Source: Fibrobacter sp. UWR2
Lineage (GTDB): Bacteria; Fibrobacterota; Fibrobacteria; Fibrobacterales; Fibrobacteraceae
DNA: 64,000 nt
Assembly (NCBI RefSeq): GCF_002210285.1
Contig: NZ_MWQE01000007.1
Location: forward strand, 62,001 to 126,000
Direction of reading: 5' to 3'
A program made the translations under genes and the position numbers. Under the pieces are notes generated by a model. The model saw nothing but the letters and a program-made list of their open reading frames with translations, did no database searches and was not told the DNA's origin. This document shows, in pieces, positions 42,338-52,034 of this stretch (positions within the stretch are counted from its first letter, which is position 1; the number at the start of each line of letters is the position of its first letter).

Positions 42338-43710
42338 TCCTCCAGAATCTTGGTTCCAAGCTTGTAGATGTTTCCGGCGCCCATCAGGACCACCACGTCG
42401 TTTTCGCGGAGTTCTTCCTTGAAAATCGGGAGCAGGTTCATCTGGTCGCCCACAAAACGCGCGTTTCTGTGACCGCGGTCGGTAGCACTGTTCGCCACAA
42501 GAGCACCAGTCACGCCTTCAATCGGGCGTTCGCGCGCCGCATAGATATCCGTTACCAAAAGCACGTCGCAGTTCGCAAAAGCCATACCGAAGGCTTCGTG
42601 CTGGTCTCGCGTGCGGGAATAAAGGTGCGGCTGGAAGGCGACAATGATACGCTTGTCCGGGAAGGCTTCGCGGAACCCAAGAAGGGTTGCGGTCGATTCC
42701 GTCGGGTGATGTGCATAGTCGTTGAATACCATCACACCGTTCTTCTCGCCCATAAATTCGAAACGGCGGGTAACACCCTGGAAGGCTGCGCAGGCCTTGC
42801 GGGCGATATCGGCCGAAATGCCTTCTTCGACGGCAAGCGCCACAGCGGCAGTCGCGTTCAGGACATTATGGCGGCCCGGAATCTGGAGGCGGAATTCCCC
42901 AAGGCTTTCGCCATCGTTCAAAATTTCAAATACAGGGTAACCCTTTTCAAAGCGCAGGTTGTCTACGCGGTATTTGGCCTGACGGCTGAAACCATAGGTA
43001 ATCACGGGCTTGCGCACACGCGAAAGGATTGCCTGCACATTCGGGTCATCCAGGCAGAGGATTACCTGTCCATAGAACGGAATCTTATTCACGAACTGAA
43101 CGAAGGCATCCTTGATATCCTCGATGTTTTCATAGGTATCCAGATGGTCCGCATCGATGTTGGTGACGATAGCAGAAGACGGCATCATCGAAAGGAAACT
43201 GCGGTCAAACTCATCGCTTTCGGCAATCAGGTAATCACCCTTACCCACCTTGGCGCCAGAGCCCTTGCCCTTCACCACACCGCCCACGATAATAGTCGGG
43301 TCAAGGCCAGCCTCTTCCCAGATTTCGCCAACGATGGAGGTTGTCGTAGTCTTACCATGCGTACCGCAAATCGAAAGCGTGTACTTCATGCGCATAAGTT
43401 CACCGAGCATCTCGGCGCGGCGGATTACCGGAATGCGGCGGTTGCGCGCTTCGACCAGTTCAGGGTTATCGTGCGGCACTGCGGAAGAATAGACAACCAG
43501 ATCGGCGTCTTCCACATTCTTCGCCTCGTGCTTCGGAGCCACCTTTATGCCAAGGCCCTTAAGGTACTCGATAACTGGGCTCTCTCCCGTATCGGAACCG
43601 CTCACCACGAATCCATTTGCATGCAGGACCTCTGCGATGCCCGACATTCCGGCACCACCGATTCCGACAAAGTGCAAGCGACGTACGCGTTTACAATCAT
43701 TAATCTGCAT
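42328..43710 (-). CDS. murC: UDP-N-acetylmuramate--L-alanine ligase
   Basis: This 460-aa enzyme adds the first amino acid (L-Ala) to UDP-MurNAc. Segments are HFVGIGGAGMSGIAEVL at the N-terminus, the ATP loop GTHGKTTTTS, and SDEFDRSFL. I used the ATG at 43710 because the extra 29 codons upstream lie in murG and lack family similarity. It overlaps murG by 11 bases. Confidence 0.96.
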   Translation of the reverse strand: MQINDCKRVRRLHFVGIGGAGMSGIAEVLHANGFVVSGSDTGESPVIEYLKGLGIKVAPKHEAKNVEDADLVVYSSAVPHDNPELVEARNRRIPVIRRAEMLGELMRMKYTLSICGTHGKTTTTSIVGEIWEEAGLDPTIIVGGVVKGKGSGAKVGKGDYLIAESDEFDRSFLSMMPSSAIVTNIDADHLDTYENIEDIKDAFVQFVNKIPFYGQVILCLDDPNVQAILSRVRKPVITYGFSRQAKYRVDNLRFEKGYPVFEILNDGESLGEFRLQIPGRHNVLNATAAVALAVEEGISADIARKACAAFQGVTRRFEFMGEKNGVMVFNDYAHHPTESTATLLGFREAFPDKRIIVAFQPHLYSRTRDQHEAFGMAFANCDVLLVTDIYAARERPIEGVTGALVANSATDRGHRNARFVGDQMNLLPIFKEELRENDVVVLMGAGNIYKLGTKILEECI

Positions 43711-44779
43711 TAGGCATTTCCTTTTCCAAAATAGCCTGCGCAATCTGGTCTGCGGCATCGGGCATACCAAGCCCCTTCGCGGCAGAAGCCATCGCACTCA
43801 GGCGGGATTCATCAGCCAAAAGCTGTTCCACCTTGTTCCACAAATCGTTCGGATCGCTATCCAGTTCAACCAGGGCCGCACCAGCCTTCTCGACCACACG
43901 GGCATTGTGTTCCTGGTGGTTCGCGGTAGCATGCGGGAACGGGAGCAAGATGGACGGTTTCCCGAAAGCGAGAATTTCGGCAAGAGCCGATGCACCTGCG
44001 CGGCTGATAATCAGGTCAGCATAATTCATATAGGCGTAAATACCGTCAAGGAACCCGCAGATGGTGACATTCGGAATATTCCCCACACGTTCACGGATTG
44101 CATCGACATTCTTCACACCCACCTGCCACACGACATTCACATCGGTGCGAGCGGCAATCTGCTTGATGCTCTCTTCAATCTTATTGTTGATACCCACGGC
44201 ACCCTGCGAGCCACCCACAATAAACACGGCCTTCTTGCCCTCTGGAAATTCGGACGGACGGGCAAGCGAATTGCCATCGGGCAACTTGCGCACCGGGTTG
44301 CCAAACACCATGCACTTCCCGGCAGGGAAGAATTTTGCCGCAGCCTCGGAAGTTACAAAGATGGTCTTTGCATAGCGGGAACCCACCTTGTTTGCGACAC
44401 CGGCAACGGCGTTCTGTTCTTGCAAGTAAACAGGGATTCCAAGGCGACCTGCCGCAATTACGATAGGCAGCGACACATAGCCGCCGGTAGCGACAACCAC
44501 ATCGGGGTTTACCTGTTTCACAACACTCTTTGCTCGTACCAGCGACTTCGAGAGTTTAAACGGCAGGGCAAGATTCTTGAGGAACGGTCCGCGATGCAGC
44601 GGCTCCGCCGTAATGTATTCGTAGGGCCAGTTGGCCGCCACAAGGCGTTCTTCCATGGAGTTCTTGCGACCCACGAAAGTAATTTCGGTATAGCCCTTCT
44701 TCTTTAGGCTCTCGGCAATCGCCACTGCCGGGAAGATGTGGCCGCCAGTGCCACCGCATACAAACAGGAACTTTTTCAT
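43700..44779 (-). CDS. murG: UDP-GlcNAc:lipid I N-acetylglucosaminyltransferase
   Basis: This 359-aa glycosyltransferase forms lipid II. Typical segments are VCGGTGGHIFPAVAIAE, VVVATGGYVSLP, LQEQNAVAGVANK, VVGGSQGAVGIN-type and ISRAGASALAEILAFGKPSILLPFPHATANHQ. Its start overlaps the ftsW stop by four bases (ATGA). Confidence 0.97.
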   Translation of the reverse strand: MKKFLFVCGGTGGHIFPAVAIAESLKKKGYTEITFVGRKNSMEERLVAANWPYEYITAEPLHRGPFLKNLALPFKLSKSLVRAKSVVKQVNPDVVVATGGYVSLPIVIAAGRLGIPVYLQEQNAVAGVANKVGSRYAKTIFVTSEAAAKFFPAGKCMVFGNPVRKLPDGNSLARPSEFPEGKKAVFIVGGSQGAVGINNKIEESIKQIAARTDVNVVWQVGVKNVDAIRERVGNIPNVTICGFLDGIYAYMNYADLIISRAGASALAEILAFGKPSILLPFPHATANHQEHNARVVEKAGAALVELDSDPNDLWNKVEQLLADESRLSAMASAAKGLGMPDAADQIAQAILEKEMPNAD

Positions 44780-45999
44780 GTTTCAGTCCTCGCTATGTCA
44801 AAACCACCGAATGTATAGACGTTCATGCGCTCGTCACCCGCATAAGCCTCGTCAATCTTCTTGCCGGTACCGGTCTTCGAGATGTTCAGCAATATGCCGA
44901 TAAACAGCCCAGAAATAATCAAGTTCGTACCGCCGAAGCTCAAGAACGGAAGCGGTTGCCCCGTAGTCGGGATAAGGCCCGTACTCACGCAGACGTGAAC
45001 AATAAAGTTCAAGAACAGCGAAATGGTCAGGGCGACAGCCAGGCACTTGCCAAAACGCGTCTGGCTATTCTTCGCAATCTCGAAACCCTGATAGAAAATA
45101 ATCGCAAACACGCCCAATACCGCAGCCGTCCCGACAAAGCCAAATTCTTCGCCAATAACACTGTAGACCACATCCTTGTGCGCCTCGGGCAAGTAACCGA
45201 ACTTCACCGAGCCATTACCAATACCGGCACCGAAAATACCGCCGTTTCCAAGAGCCTCGAGGGAACGTTCTCCCTGCTCGACGCCGTTCTGGTGTTCCGC
45301 CGGGTTAAAGAACGCACCGATACGATCGGCCACATGGAAATGGCTTTCGCTAAACATCGCCTTCAAGGACTTTATAAGAACGCCTATGGCACCAATACCA
45401 CCATACACGCCAAAACCTTCCGCCACATACTTCAGCCTGGCGCCGGCAACAAAAAGCATCGCAAGCATAATCCCGCAGAACATCACCAGCATGGAATAGT
45501 TCGGCTGAAGCACCAGCAAAACGGTCACAATAAGCAGAGGCACAGCGGGCTGTTTCAAGCTGCAGGTAATGGACTTGATTTCCGCACCCGCATCGGAAAG
45601 CTTTGTCGCAATCATCAGGATAAAGCCGAGCTTCATGATTTCAGAAGGCTGAATGCCGAATATCCAGCGGTTAGCCCCCTTTACTGCCGCTTGCGCCGCC
45701 GTACCTGCTGTCACCCAGCCCTTGACAATGGCGGCGAACGTAAGGGCACAACCCACAATAAAGATCAAACGAGAGGCTTTTTTCCAGATGGAATAATCCA
45801 CACGGGCACCAAAGAACATGGCGGCAAGGCAAGCGACAACCTTCAGGCAGTGCTTCTTCAGGTAATATTCCGAAGGAAGCCCCATCTTGAAGGCCTGCGG
45901 GGTCGTCGCGGTGTACACGACGACAATGCCGAACACTATCAACAGCATTGTTGATAGCAACAGCAACTTGTTCACGCCTGTCGTCTGTGTATTGCTCAT
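44776..45999 (-). CDS. ftsW: lipid II polymerase of division, FtsW
   Basis: This 407-aa SEDS-family membrane protein has around ten transmembrane helices. Conserved features are GANRWIFGIQPSEIMKLGFI, PNYSMLVMF (in place of PDFGT), SLEALGNGGIFGAGIGNGSVKFGYLPEAHKDVVYSVIGEEFGFVG and TGQPLPFLSFGGTNLI. It polymerises glycan strands with FtsI. The preceding gene in the cluster is murF, 16 bases away, where mraY and murD would be expected. Confidence 0.95.
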   Translation of the reverse strand: MSNTQTTGVNKLLLLSTMLLIVFGIVVVYTATTPQAFKMGLPSEYYLKKHCLKVVACLAAMFFGARVDYSIWKKASRLIFIVGCALTFAAIVKGWVTAGTAAQAAVKGANRWIFGIQPSEIMKLGFILMIATKLSDAGAEIKSITCSLKQPAVPLLIVTVLLVLQPNYSMLVMFCGIMLAMLFVAGARLKYVAEGFGVYGGIGAIGVLIKSLKAMFSESHFHVADRIGAFFNPAEHQNGVEQGERSLEALGNGGIFGAGIGNGSVKFGYLPEAHKDVVYSVIGEEFGFVGTAAVLGVFAIIFYQGFEIAKNSQTRFGKCLAVALTISLFLNFIVHVCVSTGLIPTTGQPLPFLSFGGTNLIISGLFIGILLNISKTGTGKKIDEAYAGDERMNVYTFGGFDIARTET

Positions 46000-46015
46000 A
46001 AGTTCCTTACCAGTA

Positions 46016-47407
46016 CTATCTCACCTTCGATGCGGGAGTGAGGTTCGCGAGGGCGTCCACCACCTGCTCCATGTGCATTCCGCGGCTGCCCTTCACCAGG
46101 AGCACGTCGCCTTCAGAAACGACATCGCCCAGGAACTCGATTGCATCCTGAACGGTATCGAAATGGAAGGCATGCGCCATGCCGCGTTCCTTCGCACCCT
46201 TGATAAATTCCTTAGCCTCTTCGCCAACAGCGAGCAAGAGGTCAAAATTCATTTCCGGAACGAGCCTACCTATTTCCCTGTGCAAGTCCTTGCTTGCCTT
46301 GCCCAGTTCGAGCATATCGCCCAAGACGGCGATGCGGCAGCCCTGCACGTTCATGTTCCCGATGGTCTGGAGAGCCATGCGGGTAGAAGACGGGTTCGCA
46401 TTGTAGCAGTCCGAAACAATCTTGAAGCCGTTACCCTTGCGAATTTCCATGCGCATGTTGGTTGCACGGAAGTTCTTGAGGGCCTTCGCGATATCGGCCT
46501 TCGGGACACGGAACGCCGTACCCACGGCAATTGCCGCAAGCGCATTGTACAGGTTGTGGATTCCAGGAACACCCAGTTCAAAATGCGTACGGCCAATGTA
46601 GAAGTCGGCGCAGGCATTCGCATTCCAGGAAAGTTTTTCGGGCTTCACGATTCCGCGACGCACACCGAAAGTCACCACCTTCATGTTCTTTGTCGAACGG
46701 ACCTTGCAGAGGTGAGCATCATCTGCATTCACGATAAGCGTTCCGCCGGCCTTGAGACCGTCCTTAATGGTAATTTTCTCGTTAAACACGCCGTCCAGAT
46801 CCTTGAGGCGTTCCAGGTGGCTTGCGCCAATGTTGGTAATCACGGCAACATCGGGTTCAGTTGCAAGCGACAGCGGGCGGATTTCGTCCGGTCCACTCGT
46901 ACCCATCTCCACGACGGCGGCTTCGTGACTGTGCTTCAGCTGGAAAAGCGTCATCGGGACACCGATGTGGTTGTTGAAATTTCCCTGCGTAGCGTGCGTA
47001 TTGAACTTCATCGAAAGGATAGCCTTCGTCATCTCCTTCGTGGTCGTCTTGCCGTTACTGCCGGTGATAGCGACTTTCTTCACCTTAAAGAGGCGCTGGT
47101 AGCCCTTGGCAAGCTTCAGGAGTGCCTTGGTGGTATCGTCCACCGGGGCATACATCTTGAAGGTATTCTGGTCAACAGATTCCTGGTTCACTACGCTCAT
47201 CAGTGCACCTTCCTTTTCCATTTGGGGAACAAACTTGTGGGCATCAAAACGTGCGCCCTTTATAGGCCAGAACACCACGCCCTTGGCCTTTTCACGTGAA
47301 TCCAAGCACAGATTCACCTTGCGTTTGAGAATGCGGGCCGGGACGCCCACCGGGGCCGTCTCCAGGATATCCAGCATTTCCTTAACTGTCAAATCAAGTT
47401 TTAGCAT
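46016..47407 (-). CDS. murF: UDP-MurNAc-tripeptide--D-Ala-D-Ala ligase
   Basis: This 463-aa Mur ligase adds D-Ala-D-Ala. The ATP loop is TGSNGKTTTKEM, followed by QGNFNNHIGVP and EMGTSGPDEI typical of MurF, then the ligase C-terminal domain with LGDMLELG. It overlaps murE by 7 bases. Confidence 0.95.
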   Translation of the reverse strand: MLKLDLTVKEMLDILETAPVGVPARILKRKVNLCLDSREKAKGVVFWPIKGARFDAHKFVPQMEKEGALMSVVNQESVDQNTFKMYAPVDDTTKALLKLAKGYQRLFKVKKVAITGSNGKTTTKEMTKAILSMKFNTHATQGNFNNHIGVPMTLFQLKHSHEAAVVEMGTSGPDEIRPLSLATEPDVAVITNIGASHLERLKDLDGVFNEKITIKDGLKAGGTLIVNADDAHLCKVRSTKNMKVVTFGVRRGIVKPEKLSWNANACADFYIGRTHFELGVPGIHNLYNALAAIAVGTAFRVPKADIAKALKNFRATNMRMEIRKGNGFKIVSDCYNANPSSTRMALQTIGNMNVQGCRIAVLGDMLELGKASKDLHREIGRLVPEMNFDLLLAVGEEAKEFIKGAKERGMAHAFHFDTVQDAIEFLGDVVSEGDVLLVKGSRGMHMEQVVDALANLTPASKVR

Positions 47408-48825
47408 TCTTCCATTGCCTTCACCGCCTCTTCGCGGTCGTCAAAATGATGCTTGGTCTTTCCGACTATCTGGTAGTCTTCGTGACCCTTGCCCGCAATC
47501 ACGAGCCAGTCGCCGTCATTCAGGGCGGTACAGGCGCGCTTGATAGCCTCTGCACGGTCAGCGACCACAATAAACTTGTCCGTACTCATGCCCGCACGCA
47601 CGTCTTCGATAATGGCAATCGGGTCTTCCGTGCGCGGGTTATCGGAGGTGAGCCATGCCGTATCGGCAATCGTCTCGGCGATATGCCCCATAATCGGGCG
47701 CTTGGTACGGTCGCGGTCGCCACCGCAGCCGAACACCGTAGAAAGCTTGCCGCGGCAGAGCTTGCGGGCAGTCGCAAGCACGCGTTCCAGCGCATCGGGC
47801 GTATGTGCGTAATCGACAATCACGTGTTTGCCGCCCTTGTTCCAGACCTTCTCGAAACGGCCAGGCACGCGCACGCTAGCGAGGGCAGCACGCATCGAAA
47901 GTTCCGGAATCTGGAGGGCGTTCGCCCAAGCGAGCACGAGCAGCACGTTATCCACATTGAAATCGCCGCACATGGGCGTCTCGAACGGTTCAGCCGCCAC
48001 CATCGGGAGCGTAAACACGAGGCCATTTTCAGTGTTGGACACCTCGCCCGCGGGCTTCACACCGGCCTTTTCCTTACCGAGTCTCGACACGGAAACCACA
48101 TTGCGGCCAGCAGCCTTCAGTTCGTCAAAAATCTTTTCACCATGCGCATCGTCGATGTTCACCACTGCCACACCGTCATCGGCGAGGTACTTCGTGAACA
48201 GGAGCTTCTTCGCTTCGAAATAGGCTTCCATCGTCTTGTGATAATCGAGATGGTCCTGCGTGAGGTTGCTGAAGAGGCCGCTCTTGAAGCGGATTCCGGC
48301 AACACGGCCCTGATGCAGGGAATGGCTCGATGCTTCCATCACGAGGTCAGTGCATCCTGCCGCGACGGCCTTTGCGGCAAAGGCGAACAGGTCCAGAAGG
48401 CCGGGAGTCGTGAGCGTCGCCGGAACCGACGTATCACCAATCTTGTTCTTGATGGTCCCGAGGAGGGCCGTCTTTCTGCCGGCGGATTCAAGCATCGCAT
48501 TCATGAGGAAGGCGCTAGTCGTCTTCCCGTTGGTCCCGGTAACCGCATGGCACTTGAGTTTCGCGAACGGATCCTTGTAGAAAATCCTTGCCGCTTCAAG
48601 GCGGGCCGCCTTCACATCGGCCACCTGAATCCACTTGGAGGCGAGCCCTTCGGGAGCAACCTGCTCGCTCACGACCGCAACGGCGCCCGAGGCAACCGCA
48701 TTGCGGGCAAACTCCTCGTAGCCTTCCGCGGGCATCGAGAAGAACAGATCCTGCGCCTTCACTCGGCGGGAGTCATCGCAAAGACCCTTCACATCCAAGT
48801 TACGCATCAAACCTTCGGATATCAT
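47401..48825 (-). CDS. murE: UDP-MurNAc-dipeptide--meso-diaminopimelate ligase
   Basis: This 474-aa Mur ligase has the ATP loop VTGTNGKTTSAFL, SSHSLHQGRVAGI and the C-terminal TSDNPRTEDP. DNPR at this place is the signature of meso-diaminopimelate-adding enzymes. It therefore predicts DAP-type peptidoglycan. Its start shares a base with the stop of ftsI (TAATG). Confidence 0.96.
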   Translation of the reverse strand: MISEGLMRNLDVKGLCDDSRRVKAQDLFFSMPAEGYEEFARNAVASGAVAVVSEQVAPEGLASKWIQVADVKAARLEAARIFYKDPFAKLKCHAVTGTNGKTTSAFLMNAMLESAGRKTALLGTIKNKIGDTSVPATLTTPGLLDLFAFAAKAVAAGCTDLVMEASSHSLHQGRVAGIRFKSGLFSNLTQDHLDYHKTMEAYFEAKKLLFTKYLADDGVAVVNIDDAHGEKIFDELKAAGRNVVSVSRLGKEKAGVKPAGEVSNTENGLVFTLPMVAAEPFETPMCGDFNVDNVLLVLAWANALQIPELSMRAALASVRVPGRFEKVWNKGGKHVIVDYAHTPDALERVLATARKLCRGKLSTVFGCGGDRDRTKRPIMGHIAETIADTAWLTSDNPRTEDPIAIIEDVRAGMSTDKFIVVADRAEAIKRACTALNDGDWLVIAGKGHEDYQIVGKTKHHFDDREEAVKAMEEC

Positions 48826-50774
48826 TAGCCTCTCTCCTTAAGCGTAAGCTTGCACGTCGTTCCCTTCTGGAGCAATTCTTCGGGCTTGGGCGACTGCGCC
48901 ACAACGCGTCCCTTACCCTCATATTCCACATTCACGCGGATATTGCCCATAATTTCCATCGCATCGCGCAAGGAAAGTCCTTTCAAGTCGGGCATCTTGG
49001 ATGCAAGCATCTCGCCCAGCGAAAGTACGACACCCGCATCGCCCGTATAGTCTATATTCTGCGAAATCACGCGGACGCCCTCGCCAGCAAACGCAACCTT
49101 GCACCCCTTATCCGAGGCAAGTTTCTTTGCTGCATCGGCGGTCATGCCCATAAAGTCCATATCGCAGGGATTGTTCTTCTTTACCTGCGCCAGGTTGTAT
49201 GAAACCGGAGACGCTTCCGGATGGTAGTAAATACCTTCCATTATGCGGCGGAAAATCGGACCCGCGGTAAGACCGCCCACATGCTTGCCCTGCGGGTCAT
49301 CCACCAACACGAGGCACACATAGCGCGTATCCTCGACAGGCGCAAGCCCGATAAACGAAGCCACCTGATGGTCGCGATCGTACTTCTGCGTTTCCTGGTT
49401 GAACTTTTCTGCGGTACCGGTCTTGCCACCAAAATACACATCGGGAATCTTCTTCGAGACAACCTTCTTTGCCGTACCGCTATTCACCACACGGTAGAGC
49501 ATCGAACGGATTGTCGCAGCCGTGCTTGCCGAAATTACGCGGCGCACTTCCTTGGGTTCAATCTTCTCGACGACGCTGTCCCTTGAATCGCGCCATTCAC
49601 GCACAAGCATCGGTTCCATCAGCACGCCACCGTTCGCGACTGCAGCATACGCCATTGCCATCTGGATAGGCGTCACAGAAATAGCATGGCCAAAGCCCAT
49701 CGTCTTGAGCGTACGGTCATCGCGCGTAAGCTCGTAAGGCATAAGCAGGCGGCCTCTCTCCTCGCCGGGGAAGTAGTCCGACGTAGGCATGCCGAATCCA
49801 AAGCCGCGCGCCATGTTGTAGAGTTTTTCGGCACCGACTTCTGCCGCAATCTTTGCAAACACTATATTCGAGGACTGCACCATCGCCTCGGACATATCCA
49901 TGTCACCATAGACGTGCGTATCGCATATCTTCTCGGATTTCGGGTTCCAGCTCCAGCAGCGGCCTTCGTTCTCGAAAACGCGCGTAGGCGGCACAATCTT
50001 GTTCTCGAGAGCAGCCGCCGCGGTAATCACCTTGAAGGTAGAACCCGGTTCATAGGAAAGTGTAACAATCTCGTTATTCGCCATGCGGCCCACACCCTGG
50101 GTCTTGGAGTTCGGGTCAAAAGTCGGGTAGCTCGCCATGGCAAGGATTTCGCCCGTGTAGGGTTCCACAATCACAGCACTCGCACTCTTCGCCTCGAACT
50201 CGTTCACGCCATCCTTCAAGGCCTTCTCGACGATTTCCTGCATATTTCCGTCAATCGTCAAGACCATGTTCAAGCCCGGTTCCGCCTTGGCCACTTCGCG
50301 AGAACGCGAATAGATTTCACGCTTCACGACCTTCTTGACCGTCTTTACGGAATCACCATCCATTTCGCTGAACTTCTCGACAGTCTGGCCGTCAACGCCC
50401 ACACGAATGCCACTGACTCCGCTCAACTTCGTATCGAAAGTCCTCTCGAGGCCCATGTTTCCGTGTCCGTTAAAGTCGAGCTTGCCCACCACCTGGCTCG
50501 CCAACTGCCCATGAAGGAATATGCGGGTGTAGTCGAGCATCTTGTTGGTCGTATCGCGGCAGTTATCCGCAAGGACCACGCCATTCCTATCCAGAATGCG
50601 ACCACGGTCGGCATAGACGTTTCTCGTGCTCGTCACCATGTTCTTCGCCTTGGTCTGGTACACCTTGCGGTTCACCACCTGAATGCTAAAGGTCTGCCAC
50701 AAGAGCACGCCAACAAGGCTCATTACGAGCCACTTGAGGAAGGCGAGTGGTTCAAGACGGATCTTACCGTTCAT
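48825..50774 (-). CDS. ftsI: division transpeptidase FtsI (PBP) with PASTA repeats
   Basis: This 649-aa class B penicillin-binding protein has one N-terminal membrane helix (about 12-30), an N-terminal dimerisation region and a transpeptidase domain. The active-site Ser is in PGSTFK (S245, K248), followed by SSN (301-303) and KTGT (451-454). The C-terminal about 120 residues contain two PASTA-like repeats (MTADAAKKLASDKGCKV and LRDAMEIMGNIRVNVEYEGKG). PASTA in FtsI is common in Gram-positives and some FCB bacteria but absent in E. coli. It is followed by murE. Confidence 0.95.
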   Translation of the reverse strand: MNGKIRLEPLAFLKWLVMSLVGVLLWQTFSIQVVNRKVYQTKAKNMVTSTRNVYADRGRILDRNGVVLADNCRDTTNKMLDYTRIFLHGQLASQVVGKLDFNGHGNMGLERTFDTKLSGVSGIRVGVDGQTVEKFSEMDGDSVKTVKKVVKREIYSRSREVAKAEPGLNMVLTIDGNMQEIVEKALKDGVNEFEAKSASAVIVEPYTGEILAMASYPTFDPNSKTQGVGRMANNEIVTLSYEPGSTFKVITAAAALENKIVPPTRVFENEGRCWSWNPKSEKICDTHVYGDMDMSEAMVQSSNIVFAKIAAEVGAEKLYNMARGFGFGMPTSDYFPGEERGRLLMPYELTRDDRTLKTMGFGHAISVTPIQMAMAYAAVANGGVLMEPMLVREWRDSRDSVVEKIEPKEVRRVISASTAATIRSMLYRVVNSGTAKKVVSKKIPDVYFGGKTGTAEKFNQETQKYDRDHQVASFIGLAPVEDTRYVCLVLVDDPQGKHVGGLTAGPIFRRIMEGIYYHPEASPVSYNLAQVKKNNPCDMDFMGMTADAAKKLASDKGCKVAFAGEGVRVISQNIDYTGDAGVVLSLGEMLASKMPDLKGLSLRDAMEIMGNIRVNVEYEGKGRVVAQSPKPEELLQKGTTCKLTLKERG

Positions 50775-51081
50775 AGGTCCCTCCCTCGCCCATAATCTTT
50801 ACAGGAACAGCATTCAAGCCAAGGCCCGTCTGTTCGGCATAGCCACGCAAACTTTCCAGAGTCGAGAGCTGGTTTATCTTCAGTTCCATGCGGAGCACAT
50901 CTCCTTCCAGGAACACCACTTCTTCTGTTAGCTTGTGATACTTGTCGTAAAGAGTGTTGATGCGGTTCTGCAGGTACAGCGGCGTCATGAGCCCGGAAAC
51001 AACCGCGACAACGGCAAGCGAGACAATCACGACGATTGACTTGTTTGTCTTCGGCAGAGGTATTTTCTCGGTTGCGCTCAT
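50764..51081 (-). CDS. ftsL: cell division protein FtsL
   Basis: This 105-aa protein has one membrane helix (about 15-35, SIVVIVSLAVVAVVSGLM) followed by a coiled coil (RINTLYDKYHKLTEEVVFLEGD). The position between rsmH and ftsI and the topology identify it, since the sequence itself is poorly conserved. I took the ATG at 51081, overlapping the rsmH stop by four bases; the longer open frame lies wholly within rsmH. It overlaps ftsI by 11 bases. Confidence 0.88.
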   Translation of the reverse strand: MSATEKIPLPKTNKSIVVIVSLAVVAVVSGLMTPLYLQNRINTLYDKYHKLTEEVVFLEGDVLRMELKINQLSTLESLRGYAEQTGLGLNAVPVKIMGEGGTYER

Positions 51082-52034
51082 ACCCGTTCGTAAACCCTTA
51101 ACTTTGCAGAGCGAGCCCTGCTGTTGTTCGCAATTTCTTCGTTTGTCGGTAGAATCGGCTTGCGATTCACCTTCCTTAGGCGCTGATGATTCCCACCGCA
51201 CATGCATACCGGCAAATTTTCCGGACAGATGCAAGCGCGTTCGAATTCAGCCGCAGTCTCCTTGACGCAACGGTCTTCCACGGAATGGTAGCTCATCACC
51301 ACCAGGCGGCCGCCCACCTTGAGGCAGTCCACAGCCGCACGGAGACTATCTTCGATTTCCTTGAGTTCGCCGTTCACTTCCATGCGAATCGCCTGGAACA
51401 CGCGAGCCAGCAGGCCATTCACTTCACGACGCTTGTCCGGGAACACGGATTCCACGGCAGACTTCATGTCCGACGGGAGGATTTCGCGATTTTCCCTCTT
51501 GATTTCCGAAGCCATCTCGACTAGACGAGTTGCCAGTTTGAATGCCCTATCCATATCGGCATTCTTGCGGAGAGCCGCAGCAAGCGTATCCGCATCGACA
51601 TTGCAAAGCCAATCCTGCGCAGAGACCCCTTCCCGGCGATCCATGCGCAGGTCGAGCGGGTTATTGCCAACGAAGGTAAACCCGCGTTCAGAATCATCAA
51701 CCTGGTGGCTGCTGATTCCAAGATCATACAGAATACCATCCAGCGTATTAGCGGGGATTTCGTTTTTCAGTTCGCCAAAGCGCACCGGATGCACAATGAA
51801 CTTCGGGGCTACTCCTGCAAGGCGCTTTGTCGCATAAGCCACGGCCTCTTCGTCACGGTCGAAGGCATGGAGCGTCCCCGAGGAATTTAGTTTGTTTGCA
51901 ATTGCGTAGGAATGTCCGCCACCACCGAGAGTGCAATCCGAATAGGTGCCGTCAGCCTTGATGTTCAAAGCATCCAGGCATTCCTGGAGCATTACGGGAG
52001 CATGGTAGAAGGCACGTTCATCAACGATTGACAT
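51078..52034 (-). CDS. rsmH: 16S rRNA (cytosine-1402-N4)-methyltransferase
   Basis: This 318-aa enzyme methylates N4 of C1402 of 16S rRNA. Motifs are YHAPVMLQECLDAL, DCTLGGGGHS (SAM-binding), ILYDLGISSHQVDD and GGRLVVMSYHSVEDR. The ATG at 52034 has GGAGG six bases upstream; the in-frame GTG two codons earlier was not used. Note that rsmI, which modifies the 2'-O of the same nucleotide, is also in this window. Confidence 0.96.
   Translation of the reverse strand: MSIVDERAFYHAPVMLQECLDALNIKADGTYSDCTLGGGGHSYAIANKLNSSGTLHAFDRDEEAVAYATKRLAGVAPKFIVHPVRFGELKNEIPANTLDGILYDLGISSHQVDDSERGFTFVGNNPLDLRMDRREGVSAQDWLCNVDADTLAAALRKNADMDRAFKLATRLVEMASEIKRENREILPSDMKSAVESVFPDKRREVNGLLARVFQAIRMEVNGELKEIEDSLRAAVDCLKVGGRLVVMSYHSVEDRCVKETAAEFERACICPENLPVCMCGGNHQRLRKVNRKPILPTNEEIANNSRARSAKLRVYERV

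Noticed and set aside
45887-48828. Long plus-strand frames antisense to murF, murE and ftsW
   Set aside because: Opposite strongly conserved Mur ligase and SEDS genes; shadows of high-GC third positions.
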